From assembly GCA_004009845.1 (NCBI GenBank), contig RMBW01000058.1, positions 62,001 through 126,000 of the forward strand: a stretch of DNA of 64,000 bases, in the 5' to 3' direction. This DNA is from Davidsoniella eucalypti. Its lineage: Eukaryota; Ascomycota; Sordariomycetes; Microascales; Ceratocystidaceae. This document shows positions 1 through 10,264 of the stretch, one piece after another; within the stretch, counting starts at the first letter, position 1, and every line of letters starts with the position of its first letter. The notes beneath the pieces were generated by a model that was not told the origin of the DNA, ran no database searches, and was given only the letters and a program-made list of their open reading frames with translations. A program made the position numbers and the translations under genes.

Positions 1-458
1 CCAAGAAGAACATTGACGCCTAGAGCCTTGGCCTCGTTGCCCAAAGCCCAACCACGAGATGTCCACAACTGGCTATCGAATGTTGCCGCCATTTGGATAC
101 CGGCTGGAAATTTGGTGGCGCCTTCCACGTCCTGCACTCCTGTCGTTCCAGGATGGATGCAGAGAGGACGAAATCCAATAGACAAGGCCTGGCCAGTCTC
201 GCCAGCGCAGGTGCCGTTCTGCTATCCGACACCACTGACGATGGCTACCTTTTCGGCGGTGGTCAAGTGGACTAGGTCAATGTCTGCGGCGGTGTAAGCT
301 TTGGCCCAAGGGTCACGTAGTTGGGCAGACGTTAGGGCCCCAGATATAGCCAAGATTAGAGTGACATTTTTCTTCGCATCTGCTAGGCCTTTAGATATGT
401 ACTCAAAAATACGGCGAAGAACTCGTTCGATGGCGCCCGAGAACCCTAGGAACGGCAT
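1..458 (-). pseudogene. GH3 beta-glucosidase, N-terminal part, broken by an in-frame stop (runs off left edge)
   Basis: The minus strand encodes the N-terminal part of a glycoside hydrolase family 3 beta-glucosidase. After a hydrophobic, signal-like stretch (VTLILAISGALTSA) comes the family's opening region, with W..AY..A....V..LT..EKV and then GVG. The next codon is TAG (222-224), where the family normally has Trp. The same frame then stays open to the edge with recognisable GH3 sequence: QNGTCAGETG, then FPAGIQMAATFD, then LWTSRGWALGNEAKALGVNVLLG split across the end. A single stop is therefore the only defect visible. The first ATG gives an unusually long lead before the hydrophobic stretch, so the original start may also be altered. 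Sequencing error cannot be excluded. Active enzymes of this family are secreted and release glucose from beta-glucosides. The gene is divergent from the hydrolase at 1826. Confidence 0.75.
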
Positions 459-1825
459 CGGTGATAATGTTTCTTTCTATAATATTGCTGTAAATGGATA
501 GGTGGTTAAAAAAGAGACGATAGAATGAATGTTTTGATGGATGATGGATTTGGTGGTGGTAAACAGAAAGAAAAAATGAATAAACAAACTATTATACAAT
601 ACGGAAACTAGGGTTTAGCTTTAGTTGCATGATTTGAGTAATTACGTTTAAATATATTAATCTTCATCCATCATTACGGTAATTAGGGTTAATAATACAA
701 AACATCAACAAGTTATGTATGTCGCTAGATGAAGTTGTCGCCGATTCAAATTATGTGATTTTCACAAAACGGAACAAACAAAAATACAACGTAGCATACC
801 AAACAATATTGAATTTAGGTTCCTTGGCAGATGGTTGGACATGAGGAAACCAACTAAGAAAACACCTCGCACAAACCTGCCAAAACCCCAAGACTGCCAG
901 ATACGAAAATCAAGATTCCATGACGAAATGTAGCTGGAATGCCTATTTTTAGTGGCGATGCGACAGTATCGCCTACTATAAATATTGGCCTATCCTTTGT
1001 CTAATATCATCGAAGATCAAAGCCCGTGCTTGGTAGCTTTAAGGAATGCCTTCCTAGGCTTTCCAGAAGGCCTTGGAAAGGGATATCTACACGTATTGAG
1101 GTTAGCCTTGGGCAAAGATGAGAGAGCAAACGAGAAAAATGGAATATCCAATATGGTCTGTCCCGTCTACATCCAGGATCTTAAAGGGGTTACGGGCTAA
1201 AGGCACAAAATATGAGTAAAGCAGCGATGCCTCTCCCGAGTTGTGATCCAAGCGTCATGTTTTCCTGTGGTGTTTTTTTGTACGATATAGTAGATGGCCG
1301 GCATAACCTTGTCCATAGTTAGACAGGGGCGCATGACTTATACGGCTTCTTCTCCGAGTCGAATTATTATCTGGTCAGTCAGTTAGAGTGAAAAAGGCAT
1401 CTCGTTTCTCAAAGCTTGAGCCGTAGAGCGACGATACCTGCTCGACGGACGCCAAGACGCTGCCCCGAGCCAACGCAGTAGCACTACTAAAAGCATGATA
1501 GCCGAATTTCTGTTTCGTATTGACCTTTCTGTTTTGGCGCCTTCGCGTTAGCACCTGTACTTGGTAAACGATGATGCCTTCTCTAAATTAGGTTGTTATA
1601 GCATCAAGCTAGCTCAGAAAGCGGCCCGTGAAGTTCGTAAGGAGCCATATAAGCAGCATCGACCCAGATGTTCTCAAACTGTTGTTTTAAAGATACTTCG
1701 CAGGAGCTTTCTGTTATTCGCAAAAGCTTATTATTGTTTAACTGCTTTCGAGCAGCGGCCCTTCATTTTTTCTCTCATCTTCAAGCCTCCAACTAAGACA
1801 GTTAGCCCTGTTTACCACCTATACG
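459..1825. other. Divergent intergenic region, no gene seen
   Basis: This stretch separates the broken GH3 gene from the polyglycine-hydrolase-like gene, so it would hold both promoters. It is AT-rich on the left and contains AGGGTT motifs near 610 and 685. Short open frames (for example 985-1200 and 1561-1836) show no recognisable protein features. Confidence 0.6.
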
Positions 1826-3799
1826 ATGTACTCTGATAGCTTTATGGCCACTGGCCTAAGCCTAGCGTCGCTGATCACCAGCACGTTCGTTGTAAGCTGC
1901 CAAGCTGCAAATATTAGCACTACTTCACCGGCGAGCGCTCTACCCACCTTTGCCGCCAATGCCGTCGTTGCCCTCCCAAATGAGACGACCCAGGCCTTTC
2001 TGAGCTTGAACAGTACCGACCATGCTGCGCACATGTCTGCGCTAGTGTCTGGAGGCTTCCGTCCACTTTCACTAAGTGTCTACGGCTCACCGACGCGCTA
2101 TTCCTCGGTGTGGACTAAGGACGCCTCGGTCGGTTCGCTAGAGACGATCCAGGATGCTGACTATAGCACATACTCAGACTGGCTCCAGAAGTGGAACGCC
2201 GCTGGCTACGTGTCAACACATGTGACAGCTAGCGGTGCCTCTACGCAAGAGGCTGTTTTCTCTGGTGTCATGGAGAAGAAGGACGTCGGCTTCTGGGTAC
2301 AGCTATGCGACCAGGACACGCCCTATGCGATCCTGAACAACACGCAAGGCTATGCCACCAACATGGCCGGCTTTGCCATGTATGGAACACCACAAGAGCT
2401 CAAGTACTGCGTGCTGCTTCACGAGAACCAGGGCAACGTCAAGGAGACCACGTACTATTCGACGGATTCGTACACTATCGACTACCCCACGGTTTTGGCT
2501 TCCGAGCTGAGCAAGCGCTTCTGGCGCCCGACCCGCCAGTACATCTCGCCCAACCACGTGATCACACCTGTTTTCCAGGACACGCAGGTAGGCAAGTGGG
2601 AGGCTTTCCGGGACCTAAGCGCCGGAGGGCTGGAGGCTCTGATCATGGCACAAAAGATGGCCGGTCGTGTGCCCATCGACATCCAGGGCGGTGGTTACAG
2701 CTCCGACGATCACTCCTTGACTGCCATCTTCGCCGAGGTCCCGCAGATCAAGCCTCGCCAATGGCATGCCGTGGGTGATTCTATCGGCTTCCAGAACAAC
2801 ACCGGCGCCATCGATGCCTTTGACAACGCTGTGCAAAAATTCATGAAGACCAATGGCGTGCGCCAGGCCCAACTCGCTGTTGGCGTGAAAGGCGCGGTCA
2901 TCCTTCAGCGTGCGTACACGTTGGCCGAGGAAGAGTACCCGGTTGTTGGCAACGATGACATCTTCCTGTTGGCCTCCGTTTCCAAGATCTACCTTTACGC
3001 TGCCATGACACAGCTGATGGAAAAGGGCATCGTTGACGCCTCTGCTCCCGTCTATGGTCTGCTGGGCTACACCGAATTTGCCGACTCACGCTCTGCCAGC
3101 ATCACTGTGCAGCAGCTACTGGACCACGAGGGTGGCTTTAACCGCGACATGTCTGGCGACCCGATGCAGATGTTCCGCAGGGTTGCCTTGGAGCGCAAAT
3201 TGGGCCGCCCGGCCAAGCTAGTTGACGTCATCGACTACATGGTAGGACAGCCGTTGGATTTTACCCCTGGCACCCAGGCGCACTACTCCAACTACGGCCC
3301 GATGCTTCTCAGCTACCTGCTCACTAACCTGACCGGTATCGACTACTTGGAGTACCTGAAGGAGAACGTGTTCAACGGCGAGAACGTGCAGGTATACGCC
3401 ACCGATGCCTCCGCTCACGTGAACGATACGGTCGTGCAGCAGAGCCCCTTCATCGGCCCCGACCCGTTCATCCTAGACCGCACGGTGAATATCGCGGACA
3501 CTAACGGCGGTGATGGCATCATCAAGGAGGAGGTTGTTGGCACCGCTGGCCTAGCCGCCAGCGCTGGCTCGCTAGTCAGGTTCCTCGCCACCCACGCGGC
3601 TTGGGGAACGGGTGGCCGTACTTACAGCAACCGGGATGGCTCTCTCGAAGGCAGCCGTAGCTTCATCGAGAGCCGCTGGAAGGACACTGACATGGCCTTC
3701 ATCATCAACACTCGCACGTACACGTCGGAGGTCGCCTGGGAAAACTTTGTGTTCAACGAGTTACCGGAGGTCTTCTTTGAGTACCCCGTTCGTGAATAA
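1826..3799 (+). CDS. Secreted beta-lactamase-fold serine hydrolase, polyglycine-hydrolase type
   Basis: A 657-residue intronless protein. Residues 1-28 form a signal peptide; an internal ATG at 1844 (MATGLSLASL) would give a more typical one. Residues of about 65-350 contain four copies of a repeat resembling the bacterial tandem repeat domain (BTRD1), recognisable by FRPLSLSVYG, YVSTHVTASG, FWRPTRQYIS and RVPIDIQGGG. The C-terminal part is a class C beta-lactamase-like domain with the SxxK motif at S384-V-S-K387 and a YxN motif at Y487-S-N489. This order, four repeats then a beta-lactamase domain, and the length of about 640 residues match fungal polyglycine hydrolases, which cleave glycine-rich linkers in plant class IV chitinases. 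The substrate here is an inference; a generic serine esterase or peptidase remains possible. All visible catalytic residues are intact. It is a secreted-enzyme gene next to a broken secreted glucosidase. Confidence 0.8.
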   Translation: MYSDSFMATGLSLASLITSTFVVSCQAANISTTSPASALPTFAANAVVALPNETTQAFLSLNSTDHAAHMSALVSGGFRPLSLSVYGSPTRYSSVWTKDASVGSLETIQDADYSTYSDWLQKWNAAGYVSTHVTASGASTQEAVFSGVMEKKDVGFWVQLCDQDTPYAILNNTQGYATNMAGFAMYGTPQELKYCVLLHENQGNVKETTYYSTDSYTIDYPTVLASELSKRFWRPTRQYISPNHVITPVFQDTQVGKWEAFRDLSAGGLEALIMAQKMAGRVPIDIQGGGYSSDDHSLTAIFAEVPQIKPRQWHAVGDSIGFQNNTGAIDAFDNAVQKFMKTNGVRQAQLAVGVKGAVILQRAYTLAEEEYPVVGNDDIFLLASVSKIYLYAAMTQLMEKGIVDASAPVYGLLGYTEFADSRSASITVQQLLDHEGGFNRDMSGDPMQMFRRVALERKLGRPAKLVDVIDYMVGQPLDFTPGTQAHYSNYGPMLLSYLLTNLTGIDYLEYLKENVFNGENVQVYATDASAHVNDTVVQQSPFIGPDPFILDRTVNIADTNGGDGIIKEEVVGTAGLAASAGSLVRFLATHAAWGTGGRTYSNRDGSLEGSRSFIESRWKDTDMAFIINTRTYTSEVAWENFVFNELPEVFFEYPVRE

Positions 3800-4859
3800 G
3801 CCGTTATGGGAGATGATGATACACTACAAATAACTAGTATGTAATTTTAATACGCATAGATAAGCAAGCATTTAATGTTTTTGATACCACAAAGTTTCTC
3901 CATTTTTTACCCAGAAGATCAGCAGTTGCAGTCCTTCGAAGACTTACATAGACACCTTGATGGCCGAGTAGCTGCCGTTTGGGTTGTAATTGGAACACCC
4001 GTTTGGCCATGTTGACCCCAACCCTAGACTTGTATACCATGCGTCACAACCACTTATTACGGCAACCATCAGGGTTCTTGAAACGAGTCGGCGTTCTCTA
4101 CCCTGATAGACAAAGCGATCGATGATGCTACAAAGGTCGAGAAGGAATTTAAACCCGTAGCAAATCAAAACGAGTCCGTCTCGAGAATTTCAAAGCTCGT
4201 AGAATTTTAATATTTCTTAACAAGTCCTCAGGGTTCGCACGCTCCTTGGGTTGGACTCGGAAAAATAACGCTATTAGACGCAACTATTAAATCTTTTGGA
4301 TCGTGCCAGCTTTTGACAAGGTAGACACAGACTGTAAAACTAAAACACCATAATAAGCAGGTTGCCGCTGGCGCCAATAGAACGGAAAGGAAGTAATCCT
4401 GGGGCTCAAAACGCCATCGGACGCTCAAAGCAACGCATGCTGCTGGTCACGTGACCAAACGAGAACCCGGATGGTTTGGCATCCTTTTAGGCCAAGAAGG
4501 GGGGGAGAACCAAGGAACGAAAAAGATAACTAAAACCAAACCTTGATTGACCAAGATCTAAAAAGCGAAACGTTTTGGGCGCTTTTGGGGTTTTCTATTG
4601 TTGCGACGAGGAACTTGCCCATAATTTTTGCTCATAATCCTGCGTTTTCCGGCCTTTTTTCCCTCTCGTCGTTTTCTTTTACTTTTTCTGAGACTGCGTT
4701 TCGGACCATTTTCTTAGGCCGTTTTCATTTTATGCCCAGAAACTCGCGATATTCGACAGCTTTTGAACCTCGTTTCAAGACTAGAAACGTCGTTCATAGT
4801 AGACAAAAAAGAATAGGCTCACAAACCAACATACAACAGCCAGCTTCTTGACACCCACG
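3800..4859. other. Intergenic region, no gene seen
   Basis: It holds the 3' flank of the secreted hydrolase and the promoter and leader of the Myb/SANT-like gene. No open frame here is convincing. A minus-strand frame at 3944-4168 ends in a secreted-looking Asn/Gly/Ser peptide but has no supported start. A CACGTGAC site, an E-box, lies at about 4447. Confidence 0.5.
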
Positions 4860-6497
4860 ATGTCGCTAGCCAATCCATTCCAGCGTCCGCCCAGAATCAA
4901 CTGGACGCCGGCGTACGAGGAAACCTTTTTCCAGTCACTACGCAACAGTGTTTCCAGTGGGTTTCGTGATGGCACAACCGGAACTCTCAAGCCTGAGGCA
5001 TGGGGCCGCGCCGCTGCGGAGCTCAAGAACAAGCACGGCCTAACGCTTGAGAAAAACCACTTGAAGAACAAGGCCGATAATGCGCGCAAGAAGTTCAAGG
5101 CGTGGCGCGGCCTGCGCGATAACAAGGCCTTTACTTACGATGCGCGCACATGCACTGTGAATGCGTCCGACGAGGCATGGGAACAGCATCTACAGGTATG
5201 TCACCAAGGAGCAAGCATGATACACGAACAAGTATGCTAACAGCGCCTATAGGCGGATCCTTCTGCCAAGCCCCTGCGTGGACGGCCGTTTGACCACGAG
5301 CACCTGTTCGAAATCATCTTTGACGATCTGCTTCAGGGCGCCGGATCGCGCCAACGCCGGCGTCGCAACGGCGACGGATCGGATGCCGAGTTGCCGGGGA
5401 CCTCGGTCGTTGATCTGGTGGCAGACACGCACAGCCAGAATGAGCGGCATTCTTCTCATATTCAGCCTGCTAGCGTCCATCAACCGCATATGGAGCAGCA
5501 AAACCACCAACAACAACGCCATCACCAACCACTGCAAAACTCTCCCGTCCAGCACTCTTCTGTGTCGCGGCAGATACACCACCACCAACACCATCAACAA
5601 CAACCGCAACAGCAACAGCAACAACATCAGCCACCATCTTCTTCAGCGCCACCATCAGAACTGCCCCCACCACCGCCACAGTCCACAGTCCCTTTGGCGC
5701 CTCCACGCACCCATCACCATGTTCAGGCGCCTCCAAGCCCGAAGGCTATGCACATGCACTCTACCCCGCGGCCCTCTGTCGCACGTGATGCCGCTTCGGT
5801 GCCTCCCATAGACACCGATAGCAACGGCCGCAAGCGCTCTAGATCGATCGAGTCTGCCGGGAGCGTCTCTCAGCGCCGTCGCACCGACAACTGGGCTAGT
5901 CCCATGCTAGGCCACAGCGGGCCAGCAACGCAAACCCCATCATCTTCATCCTCGGTCATAGCGTCTAGGAACGCTGATGGCGATGCCGCTGCTGGATCAC
6001 CTGGTGGCTTGCAGACGCACCATCAACACGTACATCAGATGGCGCATACTAACTCTCACGCCAACTCACATGCCCGACCACATCATACTCACGCGCACCA
6101 CCATCATCATCCACACTCGCATTCGCACCAGGGAGCCATCGCCACGCCGCCATCTACTGTCGCTACTACTTCGCCGAGCACTTCGGTGTCTCTGCCTATC
6201 CTCTCATCTTCTAGCGGCGTGAATGCCGGGGTTAGTGGAGGGCCTTCTTCTATGGCTGTCATCGAAGACATGCTAGCCAAGATCATCGATGCTAGTAAGG
6301 CGCCGCAGTCGGTATCGCACTGGACTGAACAGGCCATGGACATCTTTTTCTCGGACTTCAGTGACGAAGATGCCGATCTACAGCTCATGATCGCCGAGAA
6401 GATGCTGTCGGTCGAGGCTAAAGCCATGATGTTCTGCAAGATGTCACCGCCCATCAGAGGCCACTGGGTTAGAAGGATCCGAGAATCACTACACTAA
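4860..6497 (+). CDS. Myb/SANT-like DNA-binding protein with Gln/His-rich linker
   Basis: Exons are 4860-5195 and 5253-6497, giving 526 residues. The intron starts GTATGT, has a TGCTAAC branch and ends CTATAG; both exon ends are in phase 0. Residues of about 10-115 form a Myb/SANT-like domain (Myb_DNA-bind_3 type), with NWTPAYEETFFQSL, then PEAWGRAAAELKNKHGL and NKADNARKKFKAWRGL. Exon 2 opens with an acidic/basic stretch, then a long low-complexity linker rich in Gln, His, Pro and Ser, including QQPQQQQQQHQ and a run of alternating His. The last 75 residues form a predicted helical segment, ending FCKMSPPIRGHWVRRIRESLH. A nuclear DNA-binding role is inferred from the N-terminal domain. The combination with a conserved helical tail resembles accessory proteins of PIF/Harbinger transposons and their domesticated relatives. 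I cannot name an orthologue. Confidence 0.75.
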
Positions 6498-6875
6498 ATG
6501 TTTTGTATTATTGCATTGTTTTTTATCAAGCCCATCCATTGTTGGGACTGTTTATGATACCATGAAAAGTTAGCATTAGAGGCATATACAGGGAAACAGC
6601 ACTTCATCACGCCAAATAATATATATCAAATACAAGTTTTTGTAATGTGGATAACTCCAAGTTTCAAACGCTGGAAGGATACAGTGAATAAACAACCTAG
6701 CGAGAGTTCCTGCATGAGGATCTAATACTAGGCATACTGCTGACTAACGTGGCAGTAGGCCGAGAGAAAAACAAGATAGATAGCCACCGTACTGTACTAA
6801 TTACAGGAAAAGCTCCTATTGATGGGTTAGTATATATACTAAGCATACAGCTACAAGTGATGATAAAGCTTAAAC
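6498..6875. other. Convergent intergenic region, no gene seen
   Basis: Short 3' flank shared by the Myb/SANT-like gene and the OM14-like gene. It is AT-rich and I see no gene in it. Confidence 0.6.
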
Positions 6876-7478
6876 TTACTTTACTAGAAGCGTCTCGCCT
6901 GCTCCCAGCGCCGCCGCAACTCCTAAGCCCACTCCGGCATTTCTCCACGACGGCGCCCAGCGGCCCTTATCCAAGCCGAAATAATGCGCCGCCGCACCAG
7001 CGCCCAGCACAAGCACAACATTGACAAGCATAATTGCACTAGCGGTCACAGGCTCTGAACCAAAGAACCCGCCATCCTCACGTGCCTTCTCGCGACGTCT
7101 CTTCTGATCGGCTGCGATAATCTCTCTTCTGGCAGCATTGAGACGGGCTTCAGCTTCCCGTTCCAAACGGGCTGCTTGTGTGCTGGTCTGCACGTCTCGG
7201 TCGAGGAAGTCGTTAGGAACTGTCCGTACGGCAGGAGAGTCTACATCGATTAAGTTGTGTACGTCTGAGGTTGAGTTGACGAGAGAAGGGACCGGGGCAG
7301 CAGCAGCCTAAGCGTCAGGTTAATGGCCGTCGAACTAGTAAGAAGGGGGGGTCTTATTTACCTCTTCAGGTGACTGCTTGGGACCCTTTGCGGCAGCAGC
7401 AGCATATGACACTATTCATTGTAATTAGCGTAAGGCTTTTCAGTCACAATGGCTAGGTTATAGGTCTAGACTCTTACT
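6876..7478 (-). CDS. OM14/DUF5353-type mitochondrial outer membrane protein; start codon split by an intron
   Basis: Coding parts are 7478 (the A of ATG), 7411-7362 and 7307-6876, giving 160 residues. The first intron (7477-7412) begins GTAAGAG, has a GCTAAT branch and ends AATAG, so the initiator is read as A joined to TG. The second intron (7361-7308) begins GTAAAT and ends TTAG. The protein starts MSYAAAAAKGPKQSPEE, which I recognise as the conserved start of fungal DUF5353/OM14-domain proteins. A middle segment (VDSPAVRTVPNDFLDRDV) and a charged helix follow, then two hydrophobic segments at about 108-128 and 140-156. In yeast, OM14 sits in the mitochondrial outer membrane with porin and acts as a receptor for cytosolic ribosomes; that role is carried over by family, not shown here. 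No upstream in-frame ATG exists, which is the reason for choosing the split start. Confidence 0.82.
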
Positions 7479-8451
7479 GTTGACTATTGATGATGAATAT
7501 TTGATGAAAAGATAAGGTGTTGTACGGAAATACTCTAGAAACACAGCATAAGGTAGTTTGAAGAAGAAGAAGAACCAAAAGAACCGGCGGCGAATCTGGC
7601 TTTGTTTTATTTATGCATGTTTGACTATTACCATCATTATCATCATGTCTTGCCTAGACACGGCAAAGGTACTTGCCGCTTCCGGACAGGTTTCCTTCCT
7701 CATTCTTTTTTCCAAGTCTAGTCGACCTCATGGAGCGATGTCACATGATCTGAAGCCATGCTACAAGTAATAACCATCATCGTTATTAGGGCTATGGAAA
7801 GAAAATGTGCTAATACTTGCGGCCCGTCCAGGTACAGATGGAGAAACATGTTGCAAAAAAGAGGAAGATACGGGATAATAACGACGTCATCGCCACAAAA
7901 CTAGCGCAAATTGACCAAAAATACACTACGATCACCAGAGTTCATGCTTCCTACTATCTGTATAATTATAGTCTATTTGTCTAACAACATCAATATCCCT
8001 TGTTCCTGGGGCATCGATTATTCACATATTACATCTTACGCGATTCGAACCAAAGCAGGTCAACGTCATTGTTACCCGCTATGCGGTACAATTCAAGCAG
8101 GGGGTTTTACAAAAAAAAAAAAAAAAAGGGAATAAACAAACGACATCATGCTAGACTAACTAGTTTTACTACTAGAATTACACGTTACAGGCATATTTTT
8201 AACAAAGGCTGATCAATTGACATGAGAGAAAAAGAAAACAAGAAAAAGAATACTATCGTATACAGATGGTGTTACATCCAGATCAGTCCGTAGGAGCTTT
8301 TTCAAGCTCTTGGCCGGTCTGTTGGCGATTAATTTGGTGCGGATTACATAATCATCCGCACTATGCTTGGCTCTGACGTGCGGAATAGAATATCGAAACG
8401 CTAATACACTTACATGCCTGATTTTCTATTTGAAGATATCAACACATTGGC
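7479..8451. other. Intergenic region, no gene seen
   Basis: It lies between two minus-strand genes, so it holds the 3' flank of MIA40 and the promoter and leader of the OM14-like gene. It includes a 17-base A run at 8111-8127. No supported gene. Confidence 0.6.
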
Positions 8452-9481
8452 TTAAGAGCTCTCGGCCTTAGCCTTGGGAGCAGCTTTAGCGACGGCCGAA
8501 GCCTTTTCCTTAGGAGCGGCTTCAACTTTGGCCTCGGAAACCTTGGGTTCAACAACGTTGGGTTCAATAGTCCTAGGCTCTTCTTGTTTGGTAGCCTCAA
8601 CTGGCGAGGCAGGAGCGATCGAACCTTCGGGAGAGGGAACACCCTCGGCGACAGGTGCCTCGTCATCGTCAATCTCGGCACCGTAGATATCTGGGTGTGC
8701 CCGGAAGCAAATTTGCATAGCCCTAAACAAACACATACACGATTAATCAACTATGGCATAATTTGACATATCACTTTTGCGCAGGTATACGTACTGGAAC
8801 TTTTCAATACAGTCCATGCCCTTGGGGTCTTCCTCAGAGAATACGAAGCAGCTGAAAGCGGCCTTGAAGTCCTCACCACAAGGGCCATGCGCCATACCAC
8901 CCAGACATGGGCAGTCCCAGTTGATCTCACCCGTCTCGGGGTTGAATGCCCCTTGCTGGTCAGCCTCGGCTTCTAGAGCAGCAGGTGAGCCAGGCTGGGG
9001 AGCTGTCTCAGTTGTGGGCTCGGCGGGAGCATCGGCCTCTTTCGACATCCTCTCGGCATCGGCCTTAGCCTTAGCAGCAGCCTTAGCGGCCTGTTCCTCT
9101 TTGATCTGTTTGCGCCGGGATTCGATGACTGCATCAATGGTTAAGGTATCGTCATTGGAAAACTGGGAAGGACTTGGCACAGTTTGGGCTAGAATATGGA
9201 AGTACACGTTAGTTTCACGAATCTTCCTTTATATCTCAATCTATACGGGGACGCTTACGCATAGGAAGATCTTGGAAGACAGGGCTAGTATTGTACACGT
9301 AGACAGCACCACCAGCTAGACCCCAGCGCAGGAGAGCGCCCTTCCACGTTCTCTTGGGCGCAGAGCCAGCGCCAGAGCCGGTGGTCAGCGTGCGGCGCGC
9401 AACACCATTGGCGGTAGAGGCCGTGCTAGGTAGACTAGCGACGGCTCTTGGCCTCAATTGGCGTAGTGATGAGCTGAACAT
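8452..9481 (-). CDS. MIA40: Mitochondrial intermembrane space import protein Mia40
   Basis: Exons are 9481-9259, 9188-8795 and 8722-8452, giving 295 residues. Donors are GTAAGC and GTACGT, and the first intron has an ACTAAC branch. Residues 1-33 are a basic, Ser/Ala-rich mitochondrial presequence. A transmembrane anchor (about 46-64, LLRWGLAGGAVYVYNT) follows. A Lys/Ala/Glu-rich spacer leads to the catalytic core. The core has the redox CPC motif (WDCPCLGGMAHGPC) and a twin CX9C pair. The first is CGEDFKAAFSC. The second, CIEKFQAMQIC, spans the second splice junction, which supports that junction. The C-terminus is acidic and then Ala/Lys-rich. Mia40 oxidises and traps cysteine-motif proteins in the intermembrane space, working with the sulfhydryl oxidase Erv1. 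The membrane-anchored form seen here is the fungal arrangement. Confidence 0.96.
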
Positions 9482-10264
9482 GGTAGTATATATGTGTAAA
9501 GGTGTCGAGTCGGATTGGTCGGATCGAGATCAGCGGGTTCGCAGTTCTAGTAGGATGGAAAAAGACTGCCGATAAAGAAGAATTTGGAACGACCGGGGTC
9601 GAAATTGGCTGGCCAGAAGCTTGCTAGCGGGTGGGATAAAGAGAGATATGGCCTATACCCAAGTTGGTCTACAAGCAGCTAATCAATTGAGCGTCCGGAT
9701 TGAAGAAAAGACTTGAGTTTGCTAGGTTGTCGGGTCTATGTCTTGACTACCTATGATAGTAGCGTATACGCCCAATATAACCGACTCTATTTCACAAATC
9801 AGGGCTATTCGGCGAATTTCCGCCGATTTTTAATGCGGATATATCGAAGCAGAAAAAAAGTATCACCTAGAAAAGTCGGTTGACTAATCAACAATCCCTT
9901 TTTTTCTCGTCGCCAAGTCTAAAAGGTTGCAGTGCCTAGCCGACAATTAGCCGCGCATGCTTGAATTGAATAGTCGCATTTGGTTGGTGTAAGTTTAAGA
10001 GGTTGCACAAAGCCAACAGAAGCTACTGAGAGGATATTTGAATTGTAGCGGAGTCTAAGCTTCAAGCTCATTATGAAAGTTTCTTGAATAAATAACTCAT
10101 GATATCACGCTATCCTTATACTCAGATAGATTCGCCATCATCCCATTATACAAAATCTACCAATCTTGTTCCATATTCAATCGATTCAAATCCCACCCGC
10201 AGCTTCCCTATCAACTTGTGCTATCTCGTGCTTTGACGTCATATACCAATACAATCTTATTACC
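9482..10264. other. Divergent promoter region between MIA40 and the thiamine pyrophosphokinase gene
   Basis: It must hold both promoters. I see no gene. A CTGAGAGG string at about 10026 recalls part of a TPP riboswitch, but no partner motif is present. Confidence 0.6.

Noticed and set aside
3834..4168. Minus-strand frame ending in a secreted-looking Asn/Gly/Ser peptide
   Set aside because: No supported start, signal peptide or splice partner; probably chance.
8041..8100. GATTCGAACC as a tRNA T-arm on the minus strand
   Set aside because: No acceptor, D or anticodon arm can be formed around it.
10020..10035. CTGAGAGG upstream of thiamine pyrophosphokinase, as part of a TPP riboswitch
   Set aside because: The other conserved riboswitch strand is absent, and the site is over 200 bases from the ATG without a matching intron.
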